Below, one piece after another: positions 44,652 through 56,800 of a stretch of DNA of 64,000 nt; position 1 is the stretch's first letter; every line of letters begins with the position of its first letter. This DNA is from Brachionus plicatilis (lineage: Eukaryota > Rotifera > Eurotatoria > Ploima > Brachionidae). The position numbers were made by a program, and so were the translations under genes. The stretch lies in the NCBI GenBank assembly GCA_010279815.1, contig QEOQ01000694.1, forward strand, positions 1,166,328 through 1,230,327, in the 5' to 3' direction. Under the pieces are notes generated by a model, which worked only from the letters and a program-made list of their open reading frames with translations, was not told the origin of the DNA and ran no database searches.

Positions 44652-47600
44652 CTATTTTATTAGGCAGGACACATTTTTGGTGTTATGACTGCTCAAAAAA
44701 TTACTTCTTTTTATTTGATTACAATTAAAAAATTGAAAATTACTGCTTAAGTCGAAATGGGTGTCATTTAAATTAAGTGTTACTGGCAAAATTTCCTGCA
44801 TAACAGAGTAGTGGGTGACCAACGATTTGAGTGTTTTGAATTCTTTGTCAACCCCTTTGAGTTTAAATCCATTTTTATTTTTGGTAATCAGGTAGTGTGC
44901 TACTCCATGTTGGTTGGCAAAGTACGGCACTCTGATAGACAAAGCAAAACAATTTTTGCAAGAAGAGCTCAAGCGGATCACAAATGAACCAATGTCCCGA
45001 TTGACCAAAAACGCCAATACATTCTCTCTGGGCATCTCAGGCTGGTACCAGGACTCTGACGCGCTCTCCAAATCCACTGACGAGTCGCTGAATGACACGC
45101 TATTCTCCGAACTGTCCGTCATTGTCTTGTTGTCACTGTCACTTATCGAGGCTGACAAAAGCCGCTCAATGTCATCACTTAACAACAAGTTTTTAAATAT
45201 TTATTTAACAAAGCAAAAATAAACTTTTTTCTAACCGTTTCTTATGAATGTTAAATGGAAAAATTTTAACCATGTTTTTTTACTATTATTTTTTATTTAG
45301 AAAGCTTTTATCTAAAAAAAAAAATAAGAAAGTTTAAATAGCTAAACTCTCTTATTTATTCAAATGGTATTTCGATGTTTTTCAAAGTATTTTACACATT
45401 TAATTCATATGCTGTCAAGCGAACCGAAACCGAAAATTAATGTTTACTCATATTTGTTGGGATTACGATTCGTTACGGTTCGCTTGACCAGCTTAGATAT
45501 ACTAGACGATTAAATATTTTTAAAATAATTACGAAAAAATGCATATTCGATTTATATCTAGAAAAAATTCTCACAGTTTTTTTTTAATTGTTTACAATAT
45601 TACGCAATCTAATCTCTCAATGGATCGATATGTTTATCTAAGGGATACTTAATGAAAAAAAATATTTTTAAACAAAACACCTTAAATTGCGTAACCATAC
45701 AAATTAGAGTCGGATAAATTACCTGTTATTATTCAACTGAGGCGGAAAAGATGCACGCTGTGCACTCTCCAATTGATACGATTTGTGTCTGAACGAAAGT
45801 CTACCCATGGTTCGGTGCAGATTTTCTCTCAAACTATTTACCACTAGCATGGTCGAGTCTTCCCAGCTTGGCTCGTATTTCACCACTTTGGCCTCTTGTC
45901 TTGTCAAGTTAATGAACTCGAAAGATTCAACACGGTCGCCAGGTGTCAAATGTTTTGATTGTTTATCACAGCTATCGTCTATATGGTGATAATCGTGGTC
46001 AATCCGATTGTTCCACTCATTTTCTGACTTTTTGCAGGTCTTCATCTTCAACTTTCCCAACAAACTATTCATGTCAAAATCGGCCTGGTCCTCTTGGCTG
46101 TCTATGTATATCAAAGGCTCTGTTTTGCTGATGCTTGACAAGTTAAGACTGTTGTTGGCAAGATAAGGCTCGAATTCTGGCGTGGACGAGCGAATCTTTG
46201 CGCTGAACGAACTTTTTATAAGATTTTTTCGGCAGCAATTACAGCAACAATTGGTGATTTGGCTAGCTTGTTGGCTAGGTGGCAAAAGTTTTGTTTCGTT
46301 GAAGACAATTTGATTGCTTTGCAGAGTGGATATTAGAATAGGTGTTATTTTGGCGAGTGATGGCGGTGGCTGTGAGGGAAGAGGTGGTGCCGGTTGATCT
46401 GATGTGTTTTTGGTCTGCGGAGGACTTGGTGCTCGTACACGTGGAACTTTTAATTTGGCTTAAATTTGATAATTATCAAAAAATAAAACTTTGTTTTGAT
46501 CAATTGGTAAACAATGTACCTGTCGCTGATTGTAAACAAGACTCGCATGTGAAAGATTCAAATAAGCTATAAGACTGGTTCGATTTAACCAGTTCTTCTT
46601 CCTTTAAAATTGAAAATAAAAAATTATCTTCAAATAAATAAAATAAATATTTTTGTATTTTTTTATTCTTTTTTTTTTTCTTGAAAAGTAAAAATTAATT
46701 TTTTTAATGACTCGACTAGTTTATTTTAAAATAAATATAACATAAAAAAAAGGTATGGAATTTTCTTAAGATTCTGTTGTATTTATAAGAGTTTTAGCTA
46801 TTTGGGAACGAAACCGGTATTTGTATCAGGTATCGAATAATTCTGAAAAATTGACAACTCAAAAAATTGTCATTCACTTGATTGAGCATTTTTGTTAATT
46901 TGAATTTAATCGATTCAAATAATTTATTTGACAGATTGAAGCCATTCGATTTTAATTGAATTAATTATTTCAAATCCAAGTTAAGTTCTAGCTAATTTAA
47001 AATCTTTTCAACTTTATTTTTTATTAAAATCTAAATCATGTGACTGAAAGGAAGGACTCACTATCCATTCCAACCGGCCAAGGCTTTGCCATAATTTATT
47101 TTAAAATTAAAAAAATAAAATATTTTCAATTACTACTTGTTTTCACTTAAATCTCAAAAAAATCACTCAATTTTAATATAAAATTTAAGAAAGAAAAATT
47201 ATTTATTGGGGCTATTAAATAAAAATTTTATATGAACCATTATATTTATACTTTCTCTAAATTTTCAATAATAAACAGTTTTTTTTGAAATTATTTACCC
47301 AGGAATTTTTTAAAAAGCTACTGTCTAGCTAACAACCAGACTTTTTCGTATTTACAGACCAAAACAAAATCCTTGTATTTATTGGGAATTCCTGTCAATT
47401 TTATACTTGAGGCTAATATAATGATTTGTTTTCATAAAATTTCTTCAAGTAAGTCTAGCAAGTAAAATTTAAAGCTTTAAATTTACTTGTTTTTTTAATA
47501 AAAGAATTAATATCTTAGCCTTCGAAAAGATTCACGTCAGTTTAAAAATTTTATTTTTTGTAGAAAATTTTAAATTTTAGTAAAAATAAATAAAAAGACA

Positions 47601-50600
47601 CATTTTTAATTTAATTTAATTCTTTATTTTGTTTGTCTTAAATAATATTCATTATTCATATTTAGTACTTTCAATTGTTTGATAAAATTAGGTAAATTTT
47701 TTTTGGAAACAAATGCAATATTAATAAATCACCATTTACAATTAATTTTAAAATAGACTCTCATAAATAAATAATGAAAATAAATTATAACCTGAGTATT
47801 GATAAATTGATAGTTTTGAATTTTAATCAAATGATTAATCCAATTATTTTATTTTATTAAAATATCCAAATTTCTAGTTTTGGATGTTGATCAGACTGCT
47901 TACCTTTATTCGAATTTAATCGAATAAAAAAAAAAAAGATTATAAAATTTGTTAAAAAAATTTAAGTAACTGTTCGTTGTTTTCAATTTAGTAAAATTCA
48001 GAACAAATTGAGTGATCTCTAATGAAAATAATATATCGATTTGCCAAAAATTCCTACAACAATTTTGTTTAATGAAAAATTCCCCAATCTGCAACATATT
48101 GGCAGTTTTTTCAAAGATTTATTATAAGCTTAGTGAATCGAAGTAATTTTCACAGTTCCTGAATAAAAATGAAAATTTAAAATATTTAGATCCTGAAGAA
48201 GGCAACTTTTGGTCGAAACGCGTCGATCGTTTTTTATTAGAAAAAATTTTATTTTTTTTAATTTTTAAATTATTTTTTACAAATTAAACAATTATTTTAT
48301 AAAAAAATATATTTTTTGTATTCAATTATAAAAGTTTTCCTTTACAATATTAAGCTCGCGAAATTATTAAAAATACGTATTGAAATAAAAAATACGTAAT
48401 TAATTGCATGATGATGTTTTTTAAAACCAAAAAATAAAAGAAATTTAACCTGATACGAAACGCATATTAAAAATTGAAGATTTATTGGATCGTAAAAATA
48501 GACATGCTTATACATTATTAATTTAGGAAAAATTATAATAAAATATAAAAAAACTGTATTTTGTTTTTTAACAAGATCAATTTTTTCAGATAAATTATGC
48601 TTAAAGTCCAAAATAAACTTTCTCCAGATGACTTTTTGTATTTTAATCTTGCTAAAATAATAGACTACAAATAATTAATTTTGACAATTCTTTGACAAAT
48701 CAAATTTCTGCGTTATAAGACTTTTAAAAAATAAGAGTAAAACGGGGTTCATATTTTTTACAAATTGAGCCGATGCGAATTAGCTGTTTCATTTGAATAT
48801 TTCTAATAAATTTCCTAATAACATTTCTAAATAGAGATTAATTTTTTAAAAGAAATATTTTCTTCAATGTTGTCTAAATTATAAAGAAAAACATATTTCC
48901 AAAAGTTTTGAATAAACAAATATTTGCTATCCGATCATTAAAATCTGTCGAAAGTCAGCTTCCATCGCTACAAATTTTAAACGAAAAAATCGTACAATTG
49001 TATATTTTCAATTTGGCAAAAACTGTTGCTAGATTTTTTATATATTTGAACAGGATAAGATTATAAAAATATAAAAAAATCTGAACTCCTCATATCTTTA
49101 AAACCTTACTGAAGTATTACTCTTTTAAAAAATTTCTATAAGATATTTAGATTTATTTTATAAATTATATTATATTGATTATTCTATTAATTTAAAAAAA
49201 AAGTATAATTTGGGTTACTTCAGTTTGGTCTGAAAGACTTAACCCTTCGTTTAAACCTATATTTAAAAAATTTTCTTTATAAAAGAAAAGTTTTTTTTTA
49301 ACAATTAAGAGGAGGATTACTCTACTAAATAACATTTATTTTTAGTAATACCTTTGATAGAGAATTTTTAAATTTTACAAAATCATGCACTGATAATGAG
49401 AATTCGATTGAAATGATTTGAGGAAATCTTTATAAAAAACTTTTGTATGATTAATTTTTAGCTTTTACTTTTCCAATTTTTCCATTTTTCCTTAGAACAT
49501 GAAAATTTCAGAAAAAAATGAAAAAGTCAAAAGCAATTTTTCTATTTAGATTTTTTTTATTCTTTCAAATAAAATATTTTTAAAATCAAAAATGTTGAAA
49601 CAACTTAAAATTTCTCTCCTTTATTAAATAAAAAAAAACACTGATAACAAATTATACCATCTCTTACAGTTTTTTTCTCCTCTTTTTTTTGATATATAAA
49701 ACATAATTTTAGTACTTAAAAATAAAATTTAATATCTATGCGCAATTTGAGTGTATCAATTCTTCCAGTGCTAAAATTTTTAGATACATATGAACTCAAT
49801 AAAACAATCACTTTTTTTAATAGCTTTTAATTTAACAATCTTTTCTACTTATGCAATTTACACTAATTACATAATATTTTTATCTGGAAAAATTTTCTCT
49901 TTAACCTTAAGCAAAAAAATTGATGCTTCCCGAAAAATCTTTTCTTTTAAAAAAATTGAAATTGTAGAAAATCAACATAGACTTAAGTTGTGGATTCTAG
50001 TTAAAAAAAATAAAGATATTTTAAAGTTAAAATTCAAATCAAGATTAGCTTTAATCGCTTGAAAATAATCATCTTGTGATTTACGATTTAGATAAGATTT
50101 CTTCAAAAGCTATTCAATTAGTTTATTTAAATACTTTAAAATCATAAAATTAATAAAGTGTAAAAAGTACTTACAACTGGTTGATTAAACGAAAATGCCG
50201 AATCACCTTTTCTGATGTTGAGCCTCGAATTGCATCTAATGCAGAAGTCCGCATCATTGTAGCGAATCTCCTCGCATATAGTGGCTCTATTAGTCAATAC
50301 ATTCTGGTTGTTATTGTGTTGGGTAGAATAGGCACTGCGAGTGGAAAAACTTCTGATCAATTGGGAATTGGATGCTTTACGAAAAGGCAGTTTTTTGACC
50401 ATTGGCTTGCTCATTATGGGCACTAGGTATCCACTCTCATCAACAGGAGAAACTAAATAAGATGAATTTGAATTGGATAAACTAGTAGATGGTGTTTCTG
50501 ACTGAAAACTGGTAATGAACGAACATGATGAAGAGGTAGATATCTTAGAACTGTTTGAGCAATACGAGTTTACATCTATACCACTGTCACATGAATCGAA

Positions 50601-50830
50601 AGATTTGTGAGCCGTAAGCGACGGCGAATTGGGTATTCTGTTGCTTTTGATCAGTTGCTTGGCCTTTTGAAAAGGTAAAAATTGCTGTAAAGAATCTTGT
50701 TTAAAATTACCCATGATTTTCCTTTATCTATAAAGCTTAACCGCTTGGACCCTGATCCATTAAACGAGTACTTATTAGAGGAAGTTTCGCTTTTAATAAA
50801 GCTACTTAATTCTTGCTTATTATTTGTCAT
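44652..50830 (-). CDS. SH2-domain adaptor protein (tensin-type SH2), otherwise unrecognised
   Basis: Five exons: 50830-50711, 50663-50175, 46601-46520, 46458-45723 and 45177-44652. They give 650 aa with consistent phase. The first about 470 residues are low-complexity and Ser/Thr/Asn-rich. They include paired cysteines (FCIRCN in exon 2, CESC in exon 3, CCCNCC in exon 4) and a Pro-rich stretch (QPAPPLPSQPPPS), a possible SH3 ligand. The C terminus holds an SH2 domain at about 519-616: SWYQPEMPRENVLAFLVNRD, then IGSFVIR with the phosphotyrosine-binding Arg near 544, YLITKNKNGFKLKG, and LVTHYSVMQEILPVTLNL. The spacing best resembles tensin SH2 domains, but no C1, PTPase or PTB domain is visible. 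Probably a phosphotyrosine-dependent adaptor. Intron 1 could be read as 26 or 47 bp; I chose 47, the genome's usual size. Intron 2 is 3.57 kb. Confidence 0.8.
45411..45492. repeat. Imperfect palindrome with GTCAAGCGAACCG arms in an SH2-gene intron
   Basis: GTCAAGCGAACCG (45414-45426) is inverted exactly at 45476-45488, and GCT/AGC extend it outward with one gap. Total about 80 bp, with GC-richer arms than the surroundings. It may be a very small foldback element. Confidence 0.7.
46602..50174 (-). other. Large intron 2 of the SH2 gene
   Basis: No exon could be placed here; phases of exons 2 and 3 join directly (GTT|GAA). Short open frames at 47906-48097, 48342-48611 and 49790-50062 look random. 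It contains the hammerhead-like motif at 48189-48228. Confidence 0.55.
48189..48228 (+). ncRNA. Minimal type-I hammerhead-ribozyme-like motif
   Basis: GATC (48189-48192), CTGAAGA (CUGANGA core, 48193-48199), a GGC..GGTC hairpin (48201-48214), GAAA (48215-48218), a 2-bp stem III with GC loop (C GC G), then TC, with predicted cleavage after GTC at 48224, and GATC again (48225-48228) pairing with the first GATC as stem I. This is the order of a permuted (type I) hammerhead as found in Penelope-like and some SINE elements. Weak points: stem I is only 4 bp, and an extra A (48200) sits between the core and stem II. The motif family 'CTGAAGAAGGC...CGAAACGCGTC' is common in invertebrate retroelement ends. 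No element body was found around it. Confidence 0.35.
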
Positions 50831-53800
50831 TTTCAAAACAGTTTTATCACAAACTAAAACATTGTAATCTAAAATTAGGCATTAGATTTAAAACCAAGAG
50901 AAAATTTGCTCGTAATTATTGCGACATTGGGAAGCCAAATATTTTAATTTAAGCTAAAGTAAAATATTTTAGAAAGTTTGTTGTTGTTTTTTTAATTTTG
51001 TTCGAAAAATTTTTGAAATTGTTATCTTGTTACAGGTGCACCTACACATGTGCCCATAAGCCATATGATAGCTCTATTTATACATTTCAAATGTTAGTGC
51101 CTGCGAACAGCTTGAACTAATCTTTTAAACTGATTTTTTTCAATCTTGCTAAAATTTGAATTGTAATCTGATTCTCAATTTTGGCACAAATCTGATTTTT
51201 CTTGACAAGTGATTAAAATTTTTTATATAATTTTGTGACAAAAAATCAGCAAAAAAATTAGATTTTTTTCTAAAAGAAAAATCACCTTGATTAATTTGAT
51301 ATTTTTTTGAATAGCTTTTAAATTTGATTTACTGAATTAATTATCTTTAAGAATGGATAAAATTACAAAATTTGGCAGGTATTCGTAAATGACGATCCTG
51401 AACTTTAATTATAATCCAAAGATTTAAAATATTGTTAAGATATTAGCTATCCAGAATTTAAACAACCAAACATTTAAAAAAAAAACTGTTCTAAACTATT
51501 AAGATAATGCTCAAGATCAAGTACTTCAATTTGCTTGAATTTAAATCTTTTTGATATTTAAAACTCTTTTCTCTGTATTTAGTACAATTTTTCTGAAAAG
51601 TCTGACAAAAAATATTTTATTCCCATGCAACGATTACTATCAAAAATCTTATCTTAGACCCTGTTTAAATTATAAGACATATGGGCGATGTTGTCAAAGA
51701 TAAATTTTAAAACAAACTATGATTTCCAAAGTATTAAAATAAATTTAATTAATTCTGAAATGAATTTAAAATCGTGGAATGATTTAATTTTATGATTAAG
51801 AGGGAATTTTGATAGAATTTAAGGAACATAAGATGCAAAAAAATTTCTCGAATTATATTTATCTTCTTAAGGAATCTTAAAAGATAGAATTTTGATTCTG
51901 ACTGAAATTTTTATTTGAAATCTACAAAGATGCTATCAAAATCTTAAATTATAATGAGTAAATTTTTATTAAAAAAAAACAAGCTTTAACTCTTGTCGTA
52001 ACTCTCTTAGAAATTAGACGAAATTCAAGTTCTTTTCTTTTCCAAAATTCTCACCATCTAAGCAATGTTAGGCCAATTTTTAACTTCTTTTTATAAATAA
52101 ACTTAAATTTATCTTATCTTCCATTAAATAATGTCAAATTATCTGACCGAAAATTCAAATTAATTTTTGAAAAAAAAATGAACTTTATTCTAATTTTTAA
52201 ATTGATTATAAAATTTAAATTTTTTAGAATAAAGGTTAACATTGAACATTGTTTAATGGCATATAAGCCAAATTTAAGTTAAATTCTATAATAAAATAAA
52301 AAAATTCTTATAACATTGTTTAGATGTTAATAACTTCAAGCGAAATGAACTTGAAATTTAACTTAATTCTAAGGCAAGAGTTTAGGGTTTAAATAAAGAA
52401 TTTAAATCAAAATGTCCAGCTCTTGAAATTTAATTCTTATTTTTTTTTGAACGAGCCCACTTAAAGACCACTATAAACTAAACTATCTTAATTTCTATCT
52501 TGAAGCCTTAAAATTTAGAGATAGGCTTTGCTAAAATCTACTATTTTTGAATTTATTTAAATTAAATCTAGCTTTTTTTCTTCCTTTTATGAACGTAGAA
52601 AATTTTTGTCGATAATCTCCATTCAAGACTCTCTAACGATTAGAGACTAATTTTTGTCAAAACAAAAATTGAATGTGAAAATTTCAAAATTTATCTCAAT
52701 AAATTTGATTATTAGAAATTATTTTTTTAATGCATATCAAAAACAAAATTAAGTTGAGATTTGATTTTGATAGCATTTTTTAGTCAAGTTTTTGCCTAAA
52801 AAAATGCTTAATTATATTTCTATGTTCTATTTTTAGACCTTGATTAAACAAATGATCTTCTCTTTTTCGTTACAGGTCAATTCTCTTGCAGTTTTGGATA
52901 TCCTGAATTCAATTTGAAAAAGAAAAGAACAAAAATAGAGATCAATATTGGAAAATTGTGTCATTTTTATTTGTGGACCTAAAATTTAATTGATTTGTAT
53001 TTCATTATTAAGCTAAGAGGTAGTACAAATAAAAATTTGAATAAAACCTAAATTTATAAAAGATTGATGAATATATTTACAATAAATTAAAACATGGTCA
53101 ATAGAAATCATTAGACTAAACAGAGAAAACTTACGATCGCTGATATACCCATTCATCGAACTGAAAAGATCCTATTGTATTGGATTCTAAATCCGAGACT
53201 AGTGTTTGTATCCGAGTTTAATTCTCGGTCGAGTCTAGTTTTAGTGTGTAAATTAATTTTTATCATTGATAATCTATTTTACGAACTATTAAGATAAATA
53301 AATGTATTCATGATCATTTAATAATAGAAAAATCCAGAGCTCCTAATCTGGGTCTAAATACCAAAACATGTTTTATTGTTTGAGTTGATAATATGCCTGT
53401 TTTTTGAACCTTAGATCCATTTGAGGTTAACTTTTGGCACTAGATTTAGCTAAATTAAGCTCTTTTAATTACTTGGTCAAAATGTCATCTAGTTCATTAA
53501 TCTGGTCACGGTTTAAGTATCAATTTGAACAATTTAAAGTTTTTTCATTTTAGAAATTTTAATCAATGTAAATATTAAAATGTATCGGATTAGGCTTTTG
53601 TTTTCATTTAGACTGATGTCACCTCTATCGATCGTCTTTCATGTATTGATCCTAGCTCATTGTCTTAGACTCTCTGCAAAATAAAGTTTTTGTATTCTAT
53701 TACAAAAATATAAGCTATTTTTAATTAATTAAAAATATCCAATTCTCCAAGTTTTGAATTACGAAAGAGAGTAAGTATTTAAGGCTTAATCGCCTTATTA

Positions 53801-56800
53801 ATAATGTCGTAATATTAAAATTTTTGCTTATGATTTTTATCATGCAACTTTGCATTTTAAATTACTTTTTAAGGTAAATTAATAAATGAACATATTTTTT
53901 TACTATAATAAAAAAAATGCACCCTTAAGTAAAATTTTTTTTATTTCTAAAAAAATCAATTAAAATTTTTTGAACAATAAAAATTTTTTTGAGTAAAAAA
54001 GGCGGTGATCTGTCGCCGAAATTGTTACTAAGAAAAAATTAAATTATTTTTCTTCATTTTTGACCGCTTTTCGGATTCTAATAGAAAATAGCGGTTAGTT
54101 CTCAATTTTAGTGAGCTTAAATGTACTAAATTTTCACATCGTAATTTAAAAGGTAACTAACAAATTTAAGGTAGAGTAGTTAATTTTTTATCAATAAAAA
54201 GCTCTTGGCAAAATCTCGACTCAAAATTAAAACTCGAACAAAACAAAAATAAGTCTAGAATATTTTAATTTGATTCAAATATCAACCTAACAAAAGTCTG
54301 ACAATTTTTGCACGCAACTACAAAAGCTTTGAGATGGACGAGATGATGAAAAAAATAGACTAGTGAAACTTGATTAGAATTGATTGCTTAAATCGGACAC
54401 TTAGTCCGCGGAGAATTTGCTTAGGACTTAATTTGAAGCACGCACGGATCCTTGAACCAAAATTGTTTGATTTATTAAACCGTCAAATGCAAATAATCAA
54501 TAAAGTACTGTTAAATATTCATGAATTTTGAAGTGAGAGCTGAACAATTCAAGCAAACAGAATCGAAAACCGGCTTGGACCGTGTTTGTCATCCCTCTTA
54601 AAAAAAGAATTAATTTTAATTTTAAATTTTTCTTTTAGATTTATTCATTCAATTGGTTGACATTTAAGAATCGACCTTTTTGTAGATTCGGAGCGAAGGA
54701 AAAATAAACTATTTAAGATAGCTTAGCCTTTAACAAAAAAAACTCAGGGCTAGAAAAAAAAGCGTTTAAAACACTTGAAATTTAAAGTATTTAATATTTA
54801 AAGATAAGAAAAGAAAATAAATAAAGTCTTTAATGTTTCTCTAAAACATTCTGAAAAAAATTGAATGCATATTTTTCTGTTAATCATTATTAATTATTAA
54901 TTTCAGCTCTATAGGCAACAAAAAAAGTTCCAGATAATTAAAATTAAGGAACTATAAACAGGTTTTTAATAAATACAATTAAAAAAATATTATTTTTAAA
55001 AGTCAACTTTTAATAAGTCATTTAAAATTTTTAAATAAATAGAAACAATTTGAACTTTGTAGTTTTTCAATCGTGATTTATCTTCACACATATTACCTTA
55101 TGCTATTTATAACTTATTGAAACTAATGTATCACAAAAAAACATAATGAAATATTGTTGCTTCTTTATTAAGTCGATGAACATTGATGTTTATTTTAGTT
55201 AGAAATTTTTTGAAAAACTGTTCAGATCGTCAATTTAAAATAAATAAATGATCCAAAAATTTTTGTTAATAAATGGTTAAAAATTATACAACAAAACAAA
55301 GCAGACAAATCATTTAGACAATTATTGTGAATAATGATAAACTCCATCGTTTATTAATTATTTGTAATTGGGTCATTTATTTTAATTTTAATTTTAATTT
55401 GATTCTTTGGAAAATTTTACAACCAAGCTAGTTGAATTTAATCTCGTGACTGAATTAAATATTTAAACGTTTAATTAGCTCAAATTAAAAATGAAATCTG
55501 GCAAAAAAATCTCTTTTCTTTTATTTTCTTAACTAAAACAAAATTGAAATTATTAAAGCAAAAAAAAAAAAGAAATAACAAGAAGAATATCAGAAAATTT
55601 TTCCAAACAAAATGAGATAAATAATATGTTTTTGAAGTAAAATTCCTTGCATTAGTTAGGTCTGTTCGTAATGAAAAAACTGATAAAAAGCCGTCGAGCT
55701 TAAAATAAAAAATGCGTTTTGAAAATTTCACATACTTAAAAAGGTTATTTAGAATAAAACTGGTCCAAAGCGGAAAAGAAAGACTAAGCTCTACTAAAAT
55801 TGTCACCCTTAGATAAAATCTTTTTTGAGGTGTTTGGACGTATATGATAAATTAGCAAAAATATTTTAAATTTTTGGAAAATTTCAAAATTCAACTTACT
55901 CAGCTTAGTTTTAATTCATAAGAAGATTATTTTAAAATATAGTTAGAAATTTAAATAAAAGCCACACAAAAGCGATCTCAAGTTTTTACAAAAAAAATTT
56001 TAAAAGGTATCCCGAATAGGCGGCACAAGCATTAAACAACAACCTTGATGTTGAATTAAATTAATGAAAAAAAATTTTCCATACTAAAAACCTTTGAAAT
56101 CTTGACAATATCAAGTTATGTAATAATATGTGATTTTTGCTCACAAGTTAGCTCTCTATTTCAAATAGTTAATAAACACCTTTAGATAAATAAATAGTCC
56201 AAATATATTACTTTTTTGTCATTTATAGCGTATTAACTTAATGAAATGACTTTAAAAAAAACAAGAGTATTCGAATTAGTCAACATGTCTCTCTAAAATA
56301 TCAATACCAATTTTTGACCTTTTTATTCCCTAAAGAATTCAATAGATAAATTTTATTGATTTTTTTTCGATCCGAATTTTTATCGATTTGAGGTTTTACT
56401 CACACAACTTGTCATTAAAGATTAATAACCCCATTAATTAATGAATAAACAGCTTCAGTATTTGACCCAAACTTTTATTTTAAATGATTAACTAAAAAGT
56501 ACATTTGAAATAGATAATTTAAATTTCATCGCTTTCTAAAATATTTCAAAAATTCAGATTTTAAAAAATTAAAAAATTTTAAATATTTGATTTAGTATTT
56601 CTTAGTTGTATTTGGATTTAATGGCTTTTAGACTTTATGAAAAAGAATCTTTGTTAAAAAAATTACTTTTATTTATTGAATGAATCGAAATGAGCCAAAT
56701 TTCTAAATTGTTAGATGAAAAAAATTAGAATTTGAACGAGAGGAAATTTTGGAAGAACCTCAAATCTTCAAGGGAATTTTATTGAGGTTTTTGAAAAAAA

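Noticed and set aside
49790..50062. 90-codon plus-strand frame
   Set aside because: Lies in SH2 intron 2; hydrophobic, Lys/Ile-biased and unmatched to any family.
50664..50710. A 26-bp intron (or a start at ATG 50714) in the SH2 gene
   Set aside because: The acceptor CTTTTCAAAAG 21 bases further on keeps frame and gives a 47-bp intron, the usual size in this genome. The 26-bp reading is not formally excluded.
53140..53240. Possible tRNA around TCCGAG..CTCGG
   Set aside because: No acceptor stem and no A-box; only a short inverted repeat.
54000..54030. GGCG..CGCC hairpin followed by GAAA as a second hammerhead
   Set aside because: No CUGANGA core precedes it and there is no stem I partner.
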